DNA from: Neurospora tetrasperma FGSC 2508
Lineage: Eukaryota > Ascomycota > Sordariomycetes > Sordariales > Sordariaceae
Direction: 5' to 3'
Length of the DNA: 56,351 nt
Assembly (NCBI RefSeq): GCF_000213175.1
Contig: NW_009799179.1
Coordinates: forward strand, 3,620,751-3,677,101
Position numbers and translations under genes: made by a program. Each line of letters opens with the position of its first letter. The stretch's first letter is position 1. Below, piece after piece: positions 1 to 11,800 of this stretch. The notes beneath the pieces are model-generated. The model saw nothing but the letters and a program-made list of their open reading frames with translations, made no database searches and was not told the DNA's origin.

Positions 1-93
1 AAAGCCGATACGGAGCCTGGGATGCTTGCAGCCGTTAGTCTCGTCAATGCAAATAATTTCCGGCCAAAGGTCAAAACGCTACTGACTATGTAG
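1..93 (+). CDS. Possible 3' tail of a gene that begins upstream of the window
   Basis: Frame 1 is open from the first base for 30 codons and stops at TAG (91-93). The residues (…EPGMLAAVSLVNANNFRP…) look like ordinary globular protein rather than low complexity. Thirty codons is too short to be significant, no family is recognised, and an intron or chance ORF is equally possible. Listed only so the window edge is not taken as empty. Confidence 0.2.
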   Translation, partial: KADTEPGMLAAVSLVNANNFRPKVKTLLTM

Positions 94-1093
94 ACTATAG
101 CATGGCTTGATACCCTTTGATACGGAATGGCATCAAAAGGCCCAAAGTTTTTGTGGTAATGGTACGTCTCGAGTTCCTTTTGGTAGTACTTGGGGGCACG
201 GACCTCGGCGATGCGGGGTGAGGATCTTCCCTGTAACCAGAGACGGGTCGGAAGACCATCGACGTCGGCAACAGGGAATTCCGTACAAGGTAAACCGTGG
301 ATAGGATCCTTTCGTTGGTTACCTAGCCTACCTTTTGTGTCAGCACGCGATGCAACTTCAGCGGCATTTGGCCGGATGACGCTATTGGTGTGCTTAGCTC
401 GGGGGACACGTGGGAAACTGAGGAGTCGCCGCGGGGATTGGGAAGAACAGCAAGGAAGAACAAAAAGAGGAACTGAGGACGTAAGATCGAGAACCGAGTT
501 CGAGGAAGTGAAAAGGTTTAGAGAGCGGGACCGAGTTGGGGCAGGAGAGATGATGGATGAAAGGTATGTACGTCAAATACGGTTAGATGTAAGATACATA
601 CCGTAACTGAAGACTGGACATCATACATGTAGGAGCACTGCAGTCTAGCTTCGAACGCTCTTGCCTTCTCTTGTCACACTTCGGTATCTGTCACGCAGGA
701 TCCGATGTGTTCACTGTCTGCCATATTTTACCATGAATCATGTTGATTCAGATACTTGAACGTCAGCACGTAGTTTCAATCGCGCTACTTATGGACGATG
801 TGCGGAACCCGCCAGAACCTGCCATGCTGGGTTCCGGGAAGCGTACCCGACATGTGATAAGCTTCTGTGTAGTCATTTGTGTAGATGTCCCACGAACAAC
901 ATCTCCCAGCTTCTTGGGCTGAGAAAAACTAGCACTCTTTCATACACAGTATACCACATCAACTTACCCATACCTCGGACTCTTATCGAGATGTGCTATA
1001 TCCAACCTGAATCCTAAGCCGCAAAATGTCGGCTCCATGTTTGAAATGCTATGTCTGTATATAGTAGTGAACTTCGAATGTTTTCGTCAATAA
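94..1093. other. Intergenic stretch, no gene recognised
   Basis: The short open frames here overlap each other in several frames, lack similarity I recognise and show no consistent splice structure. The stretch holds the upstream flank of the tRNA-Gly gene. Nothing else can be supported. Confidence 0.6.
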
Positions 1094-1164
1094 GCGCCAG
1101 TGGTTTAGTGGTAAAATCCATCGTTGCCATCGATGGGCCCCGCGTTCGATTCGCGGCTGACGCA
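1094..1164 (+). tRNA. tRNA-Gly, anticodon GCC
   Basis: This 71-nt gene folds as a standard cloverleaf. The D arm contains GTGGTTTAGTGGTAAAAT, the anticodon stem CATCG/CGATG encloses the loop TTGCCAT with anticodon GCC, and the T arm is CCGCG-TTCGATT-CGCGG. The discriminator is A (1164) and CCA is not encoded, as expected in eukaryotes. A T6 run at 1177-1182 is a fitting RNA polymerase III terminator, and internal A and B boxes are present. There is no intron. The acceptor stem (GCGCCAG with CTGACGC) has one C·A mismatch at pair 4:69, unusual for a functional copy. The gene decodes GGC/GGU glycine codons. Confidence 0.93.
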
Positions 1165-1176
1165 AAGTTGCCTATC

Positions 1177-1182
1177 TTTTTT
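1177..1182 (+). terminator. RNA polymerase III T-run terminator of tRNA-Gly
   Basis: Six consecutive T residues start 12 nt after the tRNA discriminator base. Four or more T on the sense strand is the normal Pol III stop signal. Confidence 0.75.
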
Positions 1183-2150
1183 CACGCTTTTATCTCTTTT
1201 TGTCCCTCTTTTGATGACTGCAAGTCGTAACCCCGTTACCGGTGCGTCATTGTTATAGACATTCACCATGAGGCTCATCCTCGTTTCCTCCTACTATCTT
1301 TTGCTTGCCCGTCAGTCTTTGTGGTCTTTTGCCATTTGCAACAAGTGGAACAATGCCCGTGACCTTCACAAGCAAGTGTTGAAGTCCGTGCCCTGGACGG
1401 CCCTTACCGGACCTTTCATTCACCTGCACTAGCCTTCCTTCCGGGTATTCGATTATCTTTTAGGCTGCCCTAAGTTCCTTTTCTCCTCTTTTGTCATCCA
1501 TTCAGACTCTAGAGGTAGTAAAACCCGGGCATTTTGTCTCGTCGCATTTGTGTCTCCAACACAACGAAACCAACAACGGGATACGTATGGAGTGGGACAG
1601 TTGTATGAAGGCTTCAACCTGCTCATTTACATTAGTGCAAAGGCAAGGTATTTATGGAGTATTTTATTTTCACCCTTCCGTCGTGTCATTACCTACTTGT
1701 ATGTACTTGTTTTTTCCAGTAATGTTCACGAAAGGCGGGGGTGAGCATGCTCCCGCTTACACCCCACACCCGACCCGGATAGCCACCATGGAACACTTCT
1801 TATTGCAGTTATGCCAGCACCTCTTGTGGAGCGCAACCATCTGCCAAATGCTCGTACCTTTCTAGCGCAATCCAGGCTGCCCTCCATCGATTGGCTGTTC
1901 CTTCTCGAACCTCCCACCTCAACCTCCAACCTGCGGCTGCCATCGACCTCAACTTCCCAAGTGCCCAACATCTTGCCTCAGACCTCTGAATCCCTCGTCT
2001 TCGGCCTCCATCCGCCGTCTCTAAGGTTGGCCCTCACCCGGTCCTGCCACAACCACAATCTGGATTGGATATCTGACGGAATCCTTTTCGAGCAACACCA
2101 ACATACGATGTGTGAATCTTGGTCAGCTTCTCACTTCTCACGAATCCATC
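1183..2150 (+). promoter_or_regulatory. Upstream region and probable 5' UTR of the SNF2-family gene
   Basis: The stretch holds pyrimidine-rich sequence and no recognisable gene. Around 1900-1970 there is a short repetitive tract of CCTCCAACCTC/CATCGACCTCAAC type on the plus strand. The frame of the downstream gene is open from 2112, but only through non-ATG codons, so this part is treated as untranslated. Confidence 0.4.
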
Positions 2151-5100
2151 ATGTCGTTCATCCATATCGACCGCTTTCTCGCGGCCGGGTGCGTCGTTAT
2201 CAACGAAGCCGAAAGCGGGATCTCCCCAGCCCTTTGGGCCGTCCCTCTGCTTCACACCTGGCACAGCATCGATATTCCGGCCTCTAAAGGCAAGCGGAAA
2301 TACAATCCATCCATTGGACCTATTGATGTCGCCGGCTCCGATCCGCCGCTCTACCCTAGTGTTCAGGACGCCCTCCTGGAATCTCCCTTTCTTTCCCCAT
2401 TCCAAAGTCTCTTAGGCTCTAAATGGGTTCACACGACGTTCAGAGTTACAGCTGAGTTTCCCTCCAGAGGCATTGTTCGTGTCTACATACTTCCAGACGA
2501 CGTCGAGAATCGCCTGCTCCCCCGATCTAATACACATCTACGACAACTTAGAACCAGACTCTTCCAGCTCCTTGACTGCTCCTCCTGTACATGGAATGGG
2601 AATGTCAAATGCCAAAAAGCTGATCACGATAGGAACAACACTGACCAAGACTTGATCGGAAAACCGCAGACGCTGCTGCAAATGTTCAACACTCTCCCAG
2701 CCCCGAATCCCAAACCGAACCAAGTACAGGACCTCGACAGGCGCGCTAGTATGCACAACTTGCTCAACAACAAGGTGTTGGGCCTCAAGACGACGCTATA
2801 TCCGTTCCAGTGTCGGTCCGCAGCCTCCATGGTACAACGAGAGTCGCTGACAGAGCCAGTTCCGGATCCTCGACTGCCAAAGCCTTATGTCGATCATCTA
2901 GGGAAGATGTACTACGTGGACCCCATCGCCAAAACCATCGTTATTGACCTGGCTTATTATGACAGCGTCTGTGGAGGCATCCTGGCTGAGGAAATGGGAG
3001 CTGGAAAGACCCTCATTTGCCTGGCTCTCATCCTAGCGACGAAGCACATCCCCACGTCTATTCCGGAGTTATATCGTGGAGCAGACCCCATTGTGCGGCA
3101 CAAAGTCGGGAGCTTGATGGATATGGCGGCGGCCGAGGTCACGAGAAGCGGAGCGTGGAAGGACATCTTCGCCCCCAACGGCCAAGAAAATGATGGGTTC
3201 CAGTATGACTCGGTCATCAATGCCATCCAGCGAAACCCCGGCTGGTACCGCCTACCTCGGCCAGTTTCACCACGGCCCACCCGCAGGAACGCGACCGAGA
3301 CCCGTGGTGAGATGATTTACCTTTCCCACACGTCTCTTATAATTGTGCCGCCAAATCTCGTTACCCATTGGGAACAAGAGATTGAGAAGCACACCAGCGG
3401 CCTCCGAGTACTACTACAGACAAAGACTTTGTGTCTACCTGCTGCTGAAGAACTGAAAGAATATGACATAGTTCTTTTCTCAAGAAGCATCTTCGAGAGC
3501 ATTCATTCATCCAAACAAGCAACGAAGAAGTCTTCACGGAGTTACCAAAGCAACCCATTGGCAAATGTACATTGGAAGCGTTGCATTGTCGACGAGGGCC
3601 ATATACTCGGAAACTCAACTTCGGGCGGCGTCAACTCCATGCCGAAGACTAATCTACAGCTTGTCATTAATGATTTGCATGTAGATGCTAAGTGGGTTGT
3701 TACTGGCACACCATCCAAAGGCCTTTATGGCCTTGAGAATGGAGTTCGAGGCAGTCTGGAGCAAAATCATCAAGTTTCCATGGATCTAGAGCTCCAGGAT
3801 CTCAAGGCAATCGGTGTCATGGCTTCTGTTTTCTTGAAAGCACGACCCTGGGCTAACACGCTTGGCGAAGCCCGGTCTCTGGGAGTAGTTGGAGCGACGA
3901 AGGACCATGTGCATTGGGAGGACTACGTCGTTAAACCCTGGTCTTCACGCACGGTGGATCGCCGCGATGACTGCCTGAAGGCAACTCTTGGATCCCTGAT
4001 TGTTCGACACCCCAAGCTCGAGATTGTCCCATTCCTGCCTTCTGTCGAGGAGAGAACTGTGTATCTTGATGGGTCGTACCAAGATATTCTCTCCATCAAT
4101 CTCTTCTCGATGTATATCATCTTCAATGCCGTACAGTCGGTGAGGACCGACGAGGATTACTTTTTCCACAAGACCCAGAGGGACGCGCTGGCAAGTTTGG
4201 TCAAAAACCTCAGACAAGCCAGTTTTTTCGGCGGCCAATTCTTTCCTAGGTCAGACATTTTTCAGGCCATTGATAGGGCGGAACGATTCCTCGACGAGGG
4301 CGTGGTAAACATCACCGCAAAGGACGACGATTTGCTACGAACCGCCATCGAGTTTGGTCGAGTTGCGGTTAGCAACACCATCAAGGATGCCGCCCACTGT
4401 TTTGCCCAGGTCCCAGTATTCGTTGAAAACTTTCCTTTTGGCGCCGGTGAACATTGGTCTCTCGATGTGAGCGCCAGAGACCCCGTCTGCACAATGGCGC
4501 CCCTCCTTCTTCGCCTTCAGGAGCGCCTAAAGCCCTTCACCAAATCTCCCAAAACGCTCGATACGTTGCCCACGTTAGGGGACATTGCTACGTGGGGAGA
4601 GCATGATCAGCGAAATGCGTTGGCGCACACCAGTTGGGAGAAATTCGGGCGCCTTCAAGACAATGTGTCCACAGTAGGGACCACCGACACTCGTTCCAAT
4701 ATGCGAAAAAAAAGCTCTTCGAGTGTGAAACCTTTTGTGGGGAAAACAAAGCTTGCGCAAGAACAACAAGGTTCTATAGCCGGCCTGGCCTCGGAAGTTG
4801 CTGCACCCCTCATAACAACGAGGTTGATCTCGACCGCCTCAGCGAAGCTCTCATATCTCGTCGACCAAATCATCCAACACCAAGAAGCCGAGCAGATATT
4901 GGTATTCTACGAGGATGACAACGTAGCCTACTACCTCGCCGAGGTGCTCGAAGTTCTAAGAATCCAGCATCTCATCTACGCCAAGGGTATCACCAGCGAG
5001 CGCAAAAACTATTACCTTGCCACCTTCACGCTGAAACCGAAGATACGGGTCATGCTCATGGATGTCAGCCAGGCGGCCTACGGCCTGGATATGAAGACGG

Positions 5101-5765
5101 CTTCCCGCATCTACTTCATCAACCCGGTGCTGAACCCGCAGGTCGGGGCTCAGGCCATCGGCCGCGCGCGCAGAATAAGCCAGCAGAAGCCGGTCACGGT
5201 CGAGACGCTGGTGCTGCGCGGCAGCATTGACGAGGTGATTGTCCGACGGCGCGAGGAAATGTCGCCTGCTGAGCAGAGGAAGTGCAGCCGGGGTTCGATT
5301 TTGGATGATCGACCGATCTATAACTGGATCTTGAACGCTAAGATTCTTCCGCTTCCGACGAGCGTGGATAAGGATGACGGACCGGCGCAGATGGCCAAGT
5401 TGGCGGAACCGCAGTATATCTTTGGAAGGAGCTCTGGCACTTATCGTGGGCATACGGACACGGACCTTGTGATGCGCGACCTGGGCAGTGACGCCCTAAG
5501 AGCCGTGAATGCGGGGAGAAAATCTCAGAGGGATAATGAAGTAACCACCTCGGGTCAATACATAACAGCAACTTTTGGTTCCAACAAGAGGACGTACCAG
5601 GACGATGACGGCGCTATACATTCAGCTACCTCCTCCATACAGGAAGATGGAGATGTGATGATGATGGATGCCCAACAGAGAGCGGAGCCAGATTCAGCCG
5701 AGGGTCCTCCTTCTCGTTCGACTAAGCGTCTCCGTGTCCGATTTGCAGACACGGGCGAGAATTGA
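2151..5765 (+). CDS. SNF2-family DNA-dependent ATPase / helicase-like protein
   Basis: An uninterrupted 1204-residue frame. SNF2 proteins use ATP to translocate on double-stranded DNA and remodel chromatin or displace repair proteins in the nucleus. Visible parts: an N-terminal region of about 220 residues with no recognised domain; a Q-motif-like segment (LYPFQCRSA); a Walker A loop GGILAEEMGAGKT with GAGKT near residues 283-287; motif Ia/Ib (LIIVPPNLVTHW); motif II DEGH near 481-484; motif III (WVVTGTPS); and a C-terminal helicase lobe ending in QAIGRARRISQQ near 1001-1012, with the arginine fingers of motif VI. The tail is acidic and then basic (STKRLRVRF), a possible nuclear signal. There is no RING Cys/His cluster between the two lobes, so it is not a canonical Rad5/Rad16. 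The frame is open from 2112 via GTG; the first ATG at 2151 is taken as the start. The exact subfamily is not assigned. Confidence 0.88.
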   Translation: MSFIHIDRFLAAGCVVINEAESGISPALWAVPLLHTWHSIDIPASKGKRKYNPSIGPIDVAGSDPPLYPSVQDALLESPFLSPFQSLLGSKWVHTTFRVTAEFPSRGIVRVYILPDDVENRLLPRSNTHLRQLRTRLFQLLDCSSCTWNGNVKCQKADHDRNNTDQDLIGKPQTLLQMFNTLPAPNPKPNQVQDLDRRASMHNLLNNKVLGLKTTLYPFQCRSAASMVQRESLTEPVPDPRLPKPYVDHLGKMYYVDPIAKTIVIDLAYYDSVCGGILAEEMGAGKTLICLALILATKHIPTSIPELYRGADPIVRHKVGSLMDMAAAEVTRSGAWKDIFAPNGQENDGFQYDSVINAIQRNPGWYRLPRPVSPRPTRRNATETRGEMIYLSHTSLIIVPPNLVTHWEQEIEKHTSGLRVLLQTKTLCLPAAEELKEYDIVLFSRSIFESIHSSKQATKKSSRSYQSNPLANVHWKRCIVDEGHILGNSTSGGVNSMPKTNLQLVINDLHVDAKWVVTGTPSKGLYGLENGVRGSLEQNHQVSMDLELQDLKAIGVMASVFLKARPWANTLGEARSLGVVGATKDHVHWEDYVVKPWSSRTVDRRDDCLKATLGSLIVRHPKLEIVPFLPSVEERTVYLDGSYQDILSINLFSMYIIFNAVQSVRTDEDYFFHKTQRDALASLVKNLRQASFFGGQFFPRSDIFQAIDRAERFLDEGVVNITAKDDDLLRTAIEFGRVAVSNTIKDAAHCFAQVPVFVENFPFGAGEHWSLDVSARDPVCTMAPLLLRLQERLKPFTKSPKTLDTLPTLGDIATWGEHDQRNALAHTSWEKFGRLQDNVSTVGTTDTRSNMRKKSSSSVKPFVGKTKLAQEQQGSIAGLASEVAAPLITTRLISTASAKLSYLVDQIIQHQEAEQILVFYEDDNVAYYLAEVLEVLRIQHLIYAKGITSERKNYYLATFTLKPKIRVMLMDVSQAAYGLDMKTASRIYFINPVLNPQVGAQAIGRARRISQQKPVTVETLVLRGSIDEVIVRRREEMSPAEQRKCSRGSILDDRPIYNWILNAKILPLPTSVDKDDGPAQMAKLAEPQYIFGRSSGTYRGHTDTDLVMRDLGSDALRAVNAGRKSQRDNEVTTSGQYITATFGSNKRTYQDDDGAIHSATSSIQEDGDVMMMDAQQRAEPDSAEGPPSRSTKRLRVRFADTGEN

Positions 5766-8700
5766 GTCGACCTTGGTAAGCCTGGCGGTCTGGCTGTTTC
5801 CGGGTAAGGATAAATTACCGGCCATTTCCCGTTAGGCCACATCCCCTCCCCATGGACTGGGCGGGCAGTGGACGATGCAATCTACGAAAAGCCTGTGTTG
5901 ACCAACATGGCTTTGAAGAGACATGCATCGAGAACGAATCCCCCTTTCCCCTTGATCTGTGACGAACAGACCGGATTCCTTCATTGAAAAGCGCAACCTT
6001 TAGCCAGGACTCCGAAATTCATTGTAAAGCTTTATACACAATCTATATATCCCGAACGCTGGCCATCTCCGCCTTTCTGGACTTTTGGACAGTTTTTTTT
6101 ATATTTTTACTCTTGTTGCGGCGGCATGTCACGTTTTCAATCACCTTTTCTTACTGAATTCCTTGGTTTAGGATCTGGGTCGAAGGCTTTCATCGGTTTG
6201 TGAACCGGAAATACTGGTAAACCGGTATTCTCATGCTCAACAAATGTTGGTCTCCTCGGCAAAGATGTTCTAGGCGAATCGCAAGCCCGCCCTATGGTAA
6301 CAAATTTTAGTTATAATCGATACTCATGTAAGGAACGAACAAATGTTGAATGGCATAACTTCACCGTATGGGTTGACAAACAAACATGCCAGTGTAACAA
6401 CCACTAGCCGCAGGTACTATATCTGCAGTTTGTATCTGACGTATATGCTCGAAGGGCCATGTGGCCAAAAGGAGAAACTGTCCAGGGTGAATATCCAGAT
6501 GCAGATGTGGATTGAAGAAAGGGAAACCTTTTAGAGCCTGCCCTCAGGCCGGACACGACCTGAACTGCAACAGGCAGATTACGAAGCCACCTCATGAACT
6601 TCGATCGTCACTAGGGGGCTGAAGGCCCGGCCCGCAAATGGCGAATTATATACGATCTACGTACCCAAAGATGATTTGGACAAGTGCGTGCGTGCGTGCG
6701 TGGGGGATGGAAACCATCAAAGCTGAAAGAAATGCAAAAAGAATGCAAGACTGCCGATGCAGTACGATGCTTATCCACTTGCCTGGGACCCGACAGTATG
6801 CAGTGCAGATTCAAAGGGCTCGACTGACATGACTGGCATCCGGCGACGCAGTTCATTCATCCAATCGATAGCCATCGGGATCTTCGTCGCGCCACTATCA
6901 CCATCCCGCACAATTGGATGTTCTTTTTTGGGACCGCTCAGGCGGTCAAGGTCGAGATCATCCTCATCGCAGCGTGGCCAGGCGTGACCTCGGTCCGGTC
7001 CGGTCCTCTAGTCAGCCCCATCGTGGGGTGTTGCCGTCCCCTAACGACTTTGCGGGTCGCGTCCCGTGGACTCTCGAACATGGGATTTGCTCCTACACTA
7101 TGTACGGCGGTGTCCGGTTTGTGGAGGTGCGGAGGCTGTTCGTCTCATGTTCACTTCGTTGTTCTGTCGCGGCCTCGGACGAAGACACCGGTTGGAGAAA
7201 CAGTGTGGCATGTGAAGTTCACTAACTGAATTAGCTGCTGGTATCCCCAGGCCTTGTTAGTGAGCGAGAGTGAAAATCATTGAATCCCTGTAAACAGCTA
7301 GAACAGCCCGCCCCGGGAAAGTCGGTCCCAGGCCATGCAAAAGCCGCAGACTTGGACAAGTTCCAAGGAGGAGATGCTCGTATAACCAGCGCCGGATCGA
7401 CAAGCTGACATGGTATCGAAGCCACACATTGGACAGAGTAGCCGATGCAGCGGCACTAAAAGAGCTGCCTGGTGGATCATCCGTACACTATTTTACTTTG
7501 TTTGGTAACTCGCCAGCTCGCAAGGCCGCCAGCCAGTTTGACAGCACATCTCCCGACTACCAAACACACGCTTCAACCGGAATTGTATTGCGCGAACGAG
7601 GAGACGAGGTGGCGGCCATTCGAGTCCAAGGATACCGAGTTACCGATAAGACAGACACATGGGTATGTAGGTAAAGTAGGGGAGAAGCCATATAAACAAA
7701 GCGCAGTCCAGTCCCGATGCCAGGTGTTTTGGAGGGACCAGGGCTGTCACAAAGTCCTCTCCTGACAAACACTGGTGGCACCGCTACACATGGGCATGTT
7801 CCAGTCCAAAAGCGCCGTTTCAATGCTGTGGGGCTCGCCAGTCCTGGTGCAAGGAGCGAGGAATCCTTCAGAAACAAGGGAACAAGATAGATTAACGACG
7901 AACCCAGGACGTATTCCACTGTAAGTACGGAACTCGGGCAAGGGACAAGTGGAAATCCAGTGCAAGCAGGGTCGATGCAGCGTCGATGCAGGTCGATGCA
8001 TCCATTCTCGGTGGAGGAGGCAGTCGCAGTCTGCAACCTCAAAAGTAGGTACCTAGTCTAGGCAGGAACCAAGCAAAAGCTGCAGCTGCTCTAGGTGGTG
8101 TAGTCTACTGTAGTAGTCGTCAGATGTTTTCAGGTCTCTCTTCCTTCTTCGCTCTCTTTCCCTTCATTCCCCATCACCACCTGAGAGTAGAGGTAGCTGA
8201 CAACTCCAAATCGACCCTGCCGCAGCAGTCGTGCAACCTGGGACACCTGCTCGATTGATGGCTGCTATTATCAGCCGGAGAAAGCACTATCAACCTTGGT
8301 CCGTCGCATCCCGTCACATCGGACCCCTCGTCAACTGAACGAACCGTCTCGCTCTCGCTAAGTATTCTCAGTCACTCGTTTATACACACACTTTTTGATC
8401 TGTCCTTCTTGACGATCTGACGGCACCCTCCCTGGTCTTGGCTATCTGGCAACCCCTCGCTCGCCCTCGCTCGTTTCATCGACGTCGACACCCCATATAC
8501 CTAGGAATAGGACACATATACGAACGACAGTCATTACCAAATACTCGCTCCTTCAATATTGTATTTGGACAGGCAGCGTTGTATTCCAATCCGGACACGA
8601 TCCAACAACATCAGCTACTCTCCATCTCCTGTTTGCACGGCGCAATCACCAACAAACAAACAGAAAAAAGCGTGGTACTTGGTTAGCGGGACTTGGAATC

Positions 8701-8868
8701 CAACCGCCGAACGATGCTAGAGTGAATAACGGTTCGGACATATTTAGGATCTTCCTTTTTGTCTCATAATCACAGCATATCGAGTAAAGTATCAGTTATC
8801 CGCCTACGCCTCATGCTACCCGACTTTATCATCTCCTCACCAACCTTGCCGACTTGACCCATTCAGCC
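5766..8868. other. 3.1 kb intergenic region without a supported gene
   Basis: Many short frames exist here, but none has convincing composition, family similarity or splice signals. The left part is the 3' flank of the SNF2 gene. A (GTGC)n microsatellite lies near 6684-6701. Three imperfect head-to-tail copies of GTCGATGCA occupy about 7971-8000. The last ~800 bp is pyrimidine-rich and probably contains the promoter and 5' UTR of the F-box gene that starts at 8869. Confidence 0.6.
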
Positions 8869-11800
8869 ATGGTGATCAGAGATCATTCGGATGGGTCGCG
8901 CGGCTCGTCCGCCGAGCCGCCGTCAGATGAGCCCTCCTCGTCAAGATGGTGGCGTCGGGGTCGAAGGGGCAGCGAAAGTTCGATATCCAGCTTCGTCCAA
9001 CGGCTCAGGTCACGGTCTCGAAATAGGAGAAACTCGGTGACAGAAGACCACTCGGAGGGAACTTCCGACGCGCGCGACGGGAGCAGCAGAAGAGCCAGTA
9101 ATCCGCCATCTCGGGCGCCAAGCGAAGAGAGATCGAGTCCTGTTGGAGGAGAATCGAAAAGACCCAAGACTAAAGGCAGATCATCAACTTCTTAGTGAGT
9201 AACGCTTATTCTCGGTGCTTTTTCTGGTTTAAATTTTTTAGCCTTTTTCTTTACCCTTTTTTACCTTTTTTTTTTTCCCACCTCGAGCTATTCCTTGTTG
9301 TCCATCCCGCAGAATTTTGTTTCACCCTGGATCCCCTTTCTCCACATGTAATCACATCATCATTTTATCATGACCTATAGTCAAGACTTTACAGCCGCAC
9401 TCCAGCAGTTCTGTCATTGCCTGCTGCTACCCGGCGTCCCTTAGCGTGCCAAAGCTCCAAGTGGTGCTGTGTTGACTGTTCGCACGCCGTGTAACGTGGA
9501 CCTCATTCCCCTTCCCAGGCTTCTCTCGTTATTCTCCGCGTTTTACGGCGTTTCGGCAGTGTCATAGGCCCCTTTTAACAAGGGAGCATCTCAGCCCGTC
9601 AGCAAGTGTCGAGTTTCAAAAGAAGCTGAGCCCAGCTCGGTTCTCGTTGCATTCGAATCTTCAAGGGCTTTGGCCAAGGCAACATCCCTCGTTCTTCCAT
9701 CAAGCTATGCCCGGATTCAACAATGAAGGCAGAAGCTGTTTGCCGTCCCTTCCCGTACCATCTTAATCCCACAATCATACCCGCCCGGATGGACTCTTTC
9801 TTTGTAGTCACAATCTCCACCGCGAGGCAGTGGCGCCACGATATTGTACTAGTACAGTCGCCCAGTGGTCGCTTCGTGGGCAACATCCCGCAATGGCTGG
9901 TTTGCAGCGGTTACATCTTGGCGGGTCCTCCTCGGCACGCGCTGCAGGCCTAGGTCGGCGAGTGAGGTTACGAGAATTGTCGCTACGAGACCTACCCACT
10001 CGAGGCACTCTAAATAACCAGGCACTGTTTCCAATTGCCGAGCTGTGACCTTACGAACTTTGGCCCCAGCGGTGGTTACGGCACCCTTTCCAAGCTCTCT
10101 CAGGGGTTGTTTACAAACTGGGGAACTTGGGCTGCCTGAGACTGGCGGTAAAAGCCAAGAGCGGTTGAAGCCTCAGCTTGCGCTTCCGAATGGCTGCGTC
10201 TTATCAGCGCCCAAAGATCCCAATATTGGATACCGGAAAGAGAGCAACGGGCCGCATACAGATCCCACTATCCTACTTCATAAGATTATGATATTCACTG
10301 CCCAACGTCATAGCAAAACATTTTCTGCAACTTCCTTTCTCTGTCTTGACTGATCTACTTGTTACCCTTCCCCGTGATTACCACCGGCCTTTGAATACCC
10401 TTCGGACGAGACGCTTACTGACCAGATCCATTATTGGAAACACAAAAGTCCACCCTTGAGTTTTTTCAACAGCAACAGTCGGCAACTAGCATACCAACAC
10501 CAGCGAACCCATTCTTCCTCTGCCGTCTTACAACAACGTCCTTATTCGACCCAGGATGAGTCGAAATTGAAAGCACCGCCACGTTTCAAGGATACCACGG
10601 CCTCTACTTCTGACCAGGCACTGAGCGGCACAGCATTTGGTGACGAGAGGCCAGAGACTGGAAGGTTAGCACCCATAAAGCCTATGGGGTTGCCTCCTTT
10701 GAAGACTGCGATGCCGCCACCGATCCACGACTTGCCTCACACCATGTATCCACCAAAAGAGCAAGAGTTTGTGTTAAGAACACAGAGGTCATGCGCGAGG
10801 ATGGAGGAAGCGACGGCGGCTCGTGTCAGCCAAACAATCTCGAAGAAGGGAAAGGAAAAGGCAGTAGAAATGCCCACAATGGTTGAAGCTATTCAACAAC
10901 CCACTTTGTCAAAGGGTTGGCCACTATCGACAACAGCAGGACCGGTATGGGATCAACAGGGGATGTATGATCGACAATGGCGAGTGTCCGGTCAAAGTAT
11001 AATCTCTACAACGAGCACCGTTCCCTCAAACCGAGACAGCTGGGATAGTCGACCGCACTACTCGATTATCAACAATGGAAGCATCACGAGCCTGGGATCG
11101 ATGCGAGCACAAAGCCCGCCTGCTGGTCCTCGTACGTCTTTGTTGGCACAGTTGCAGAAACCCGCTCAGGTATCACGACCTAAACCTCCAGGGCGGAAAT
11201 CGAAGCCCGGAGAGTTGTTTGCTGCTCTGCCCGGTGAGGTTATCGAGCTTATTTTAGAGGAGTTGCGGAAACTCCACTTCAAGCCTGGGACTAACAGCTG
11301 TGCAACCTGTTGGATGAGGGACTGCTGCAACATTGCTATAAGCGCCAGGAAGTTTCTGAAATACGCCCGAGAAGCATTGTATGGGCACATCCAACTTGTC
11401 GGAGCAGACGGACATCATATGAAGAAGCGAACGAAGTTGACTTACGGGTCAAGACTGGTTCTTTTGCGCAGAACGCTACGAGGAAACTTGAGGATAGCAG
11501 CGATAGTGCGGTCATTGAAACCCCCGGCTTTGCCATCAGCAGCATCTTCAGTGGAAGAATATAATGATCTAGTAGCATCGGTCATTCTGGCATGTCCCAA
11601 CTTTGAGCGGCTGGTTGGATACTACCCGACATACGATCATACCTTTCAGCGCATTTTCCAAGCTCTTTCGACACGTCAGAAGTTGAAAGAGATGGATTGG
11701 ATTCTGGAACGCTCGCCATTGCAACGACAAAAGTCAACAGCCGCTATCCGCCCATTGACTGCTAATGGGAGCAAATACAATCTCGCAAACGGCAGTAAAC

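Noticed and set aside
2112-2150. Upstream extension of the SNF2 gene by 13 codons
   Set aside because: The extension begins with GTG, not a start used in fungal nuclear genes; the first ATG is at 2151.
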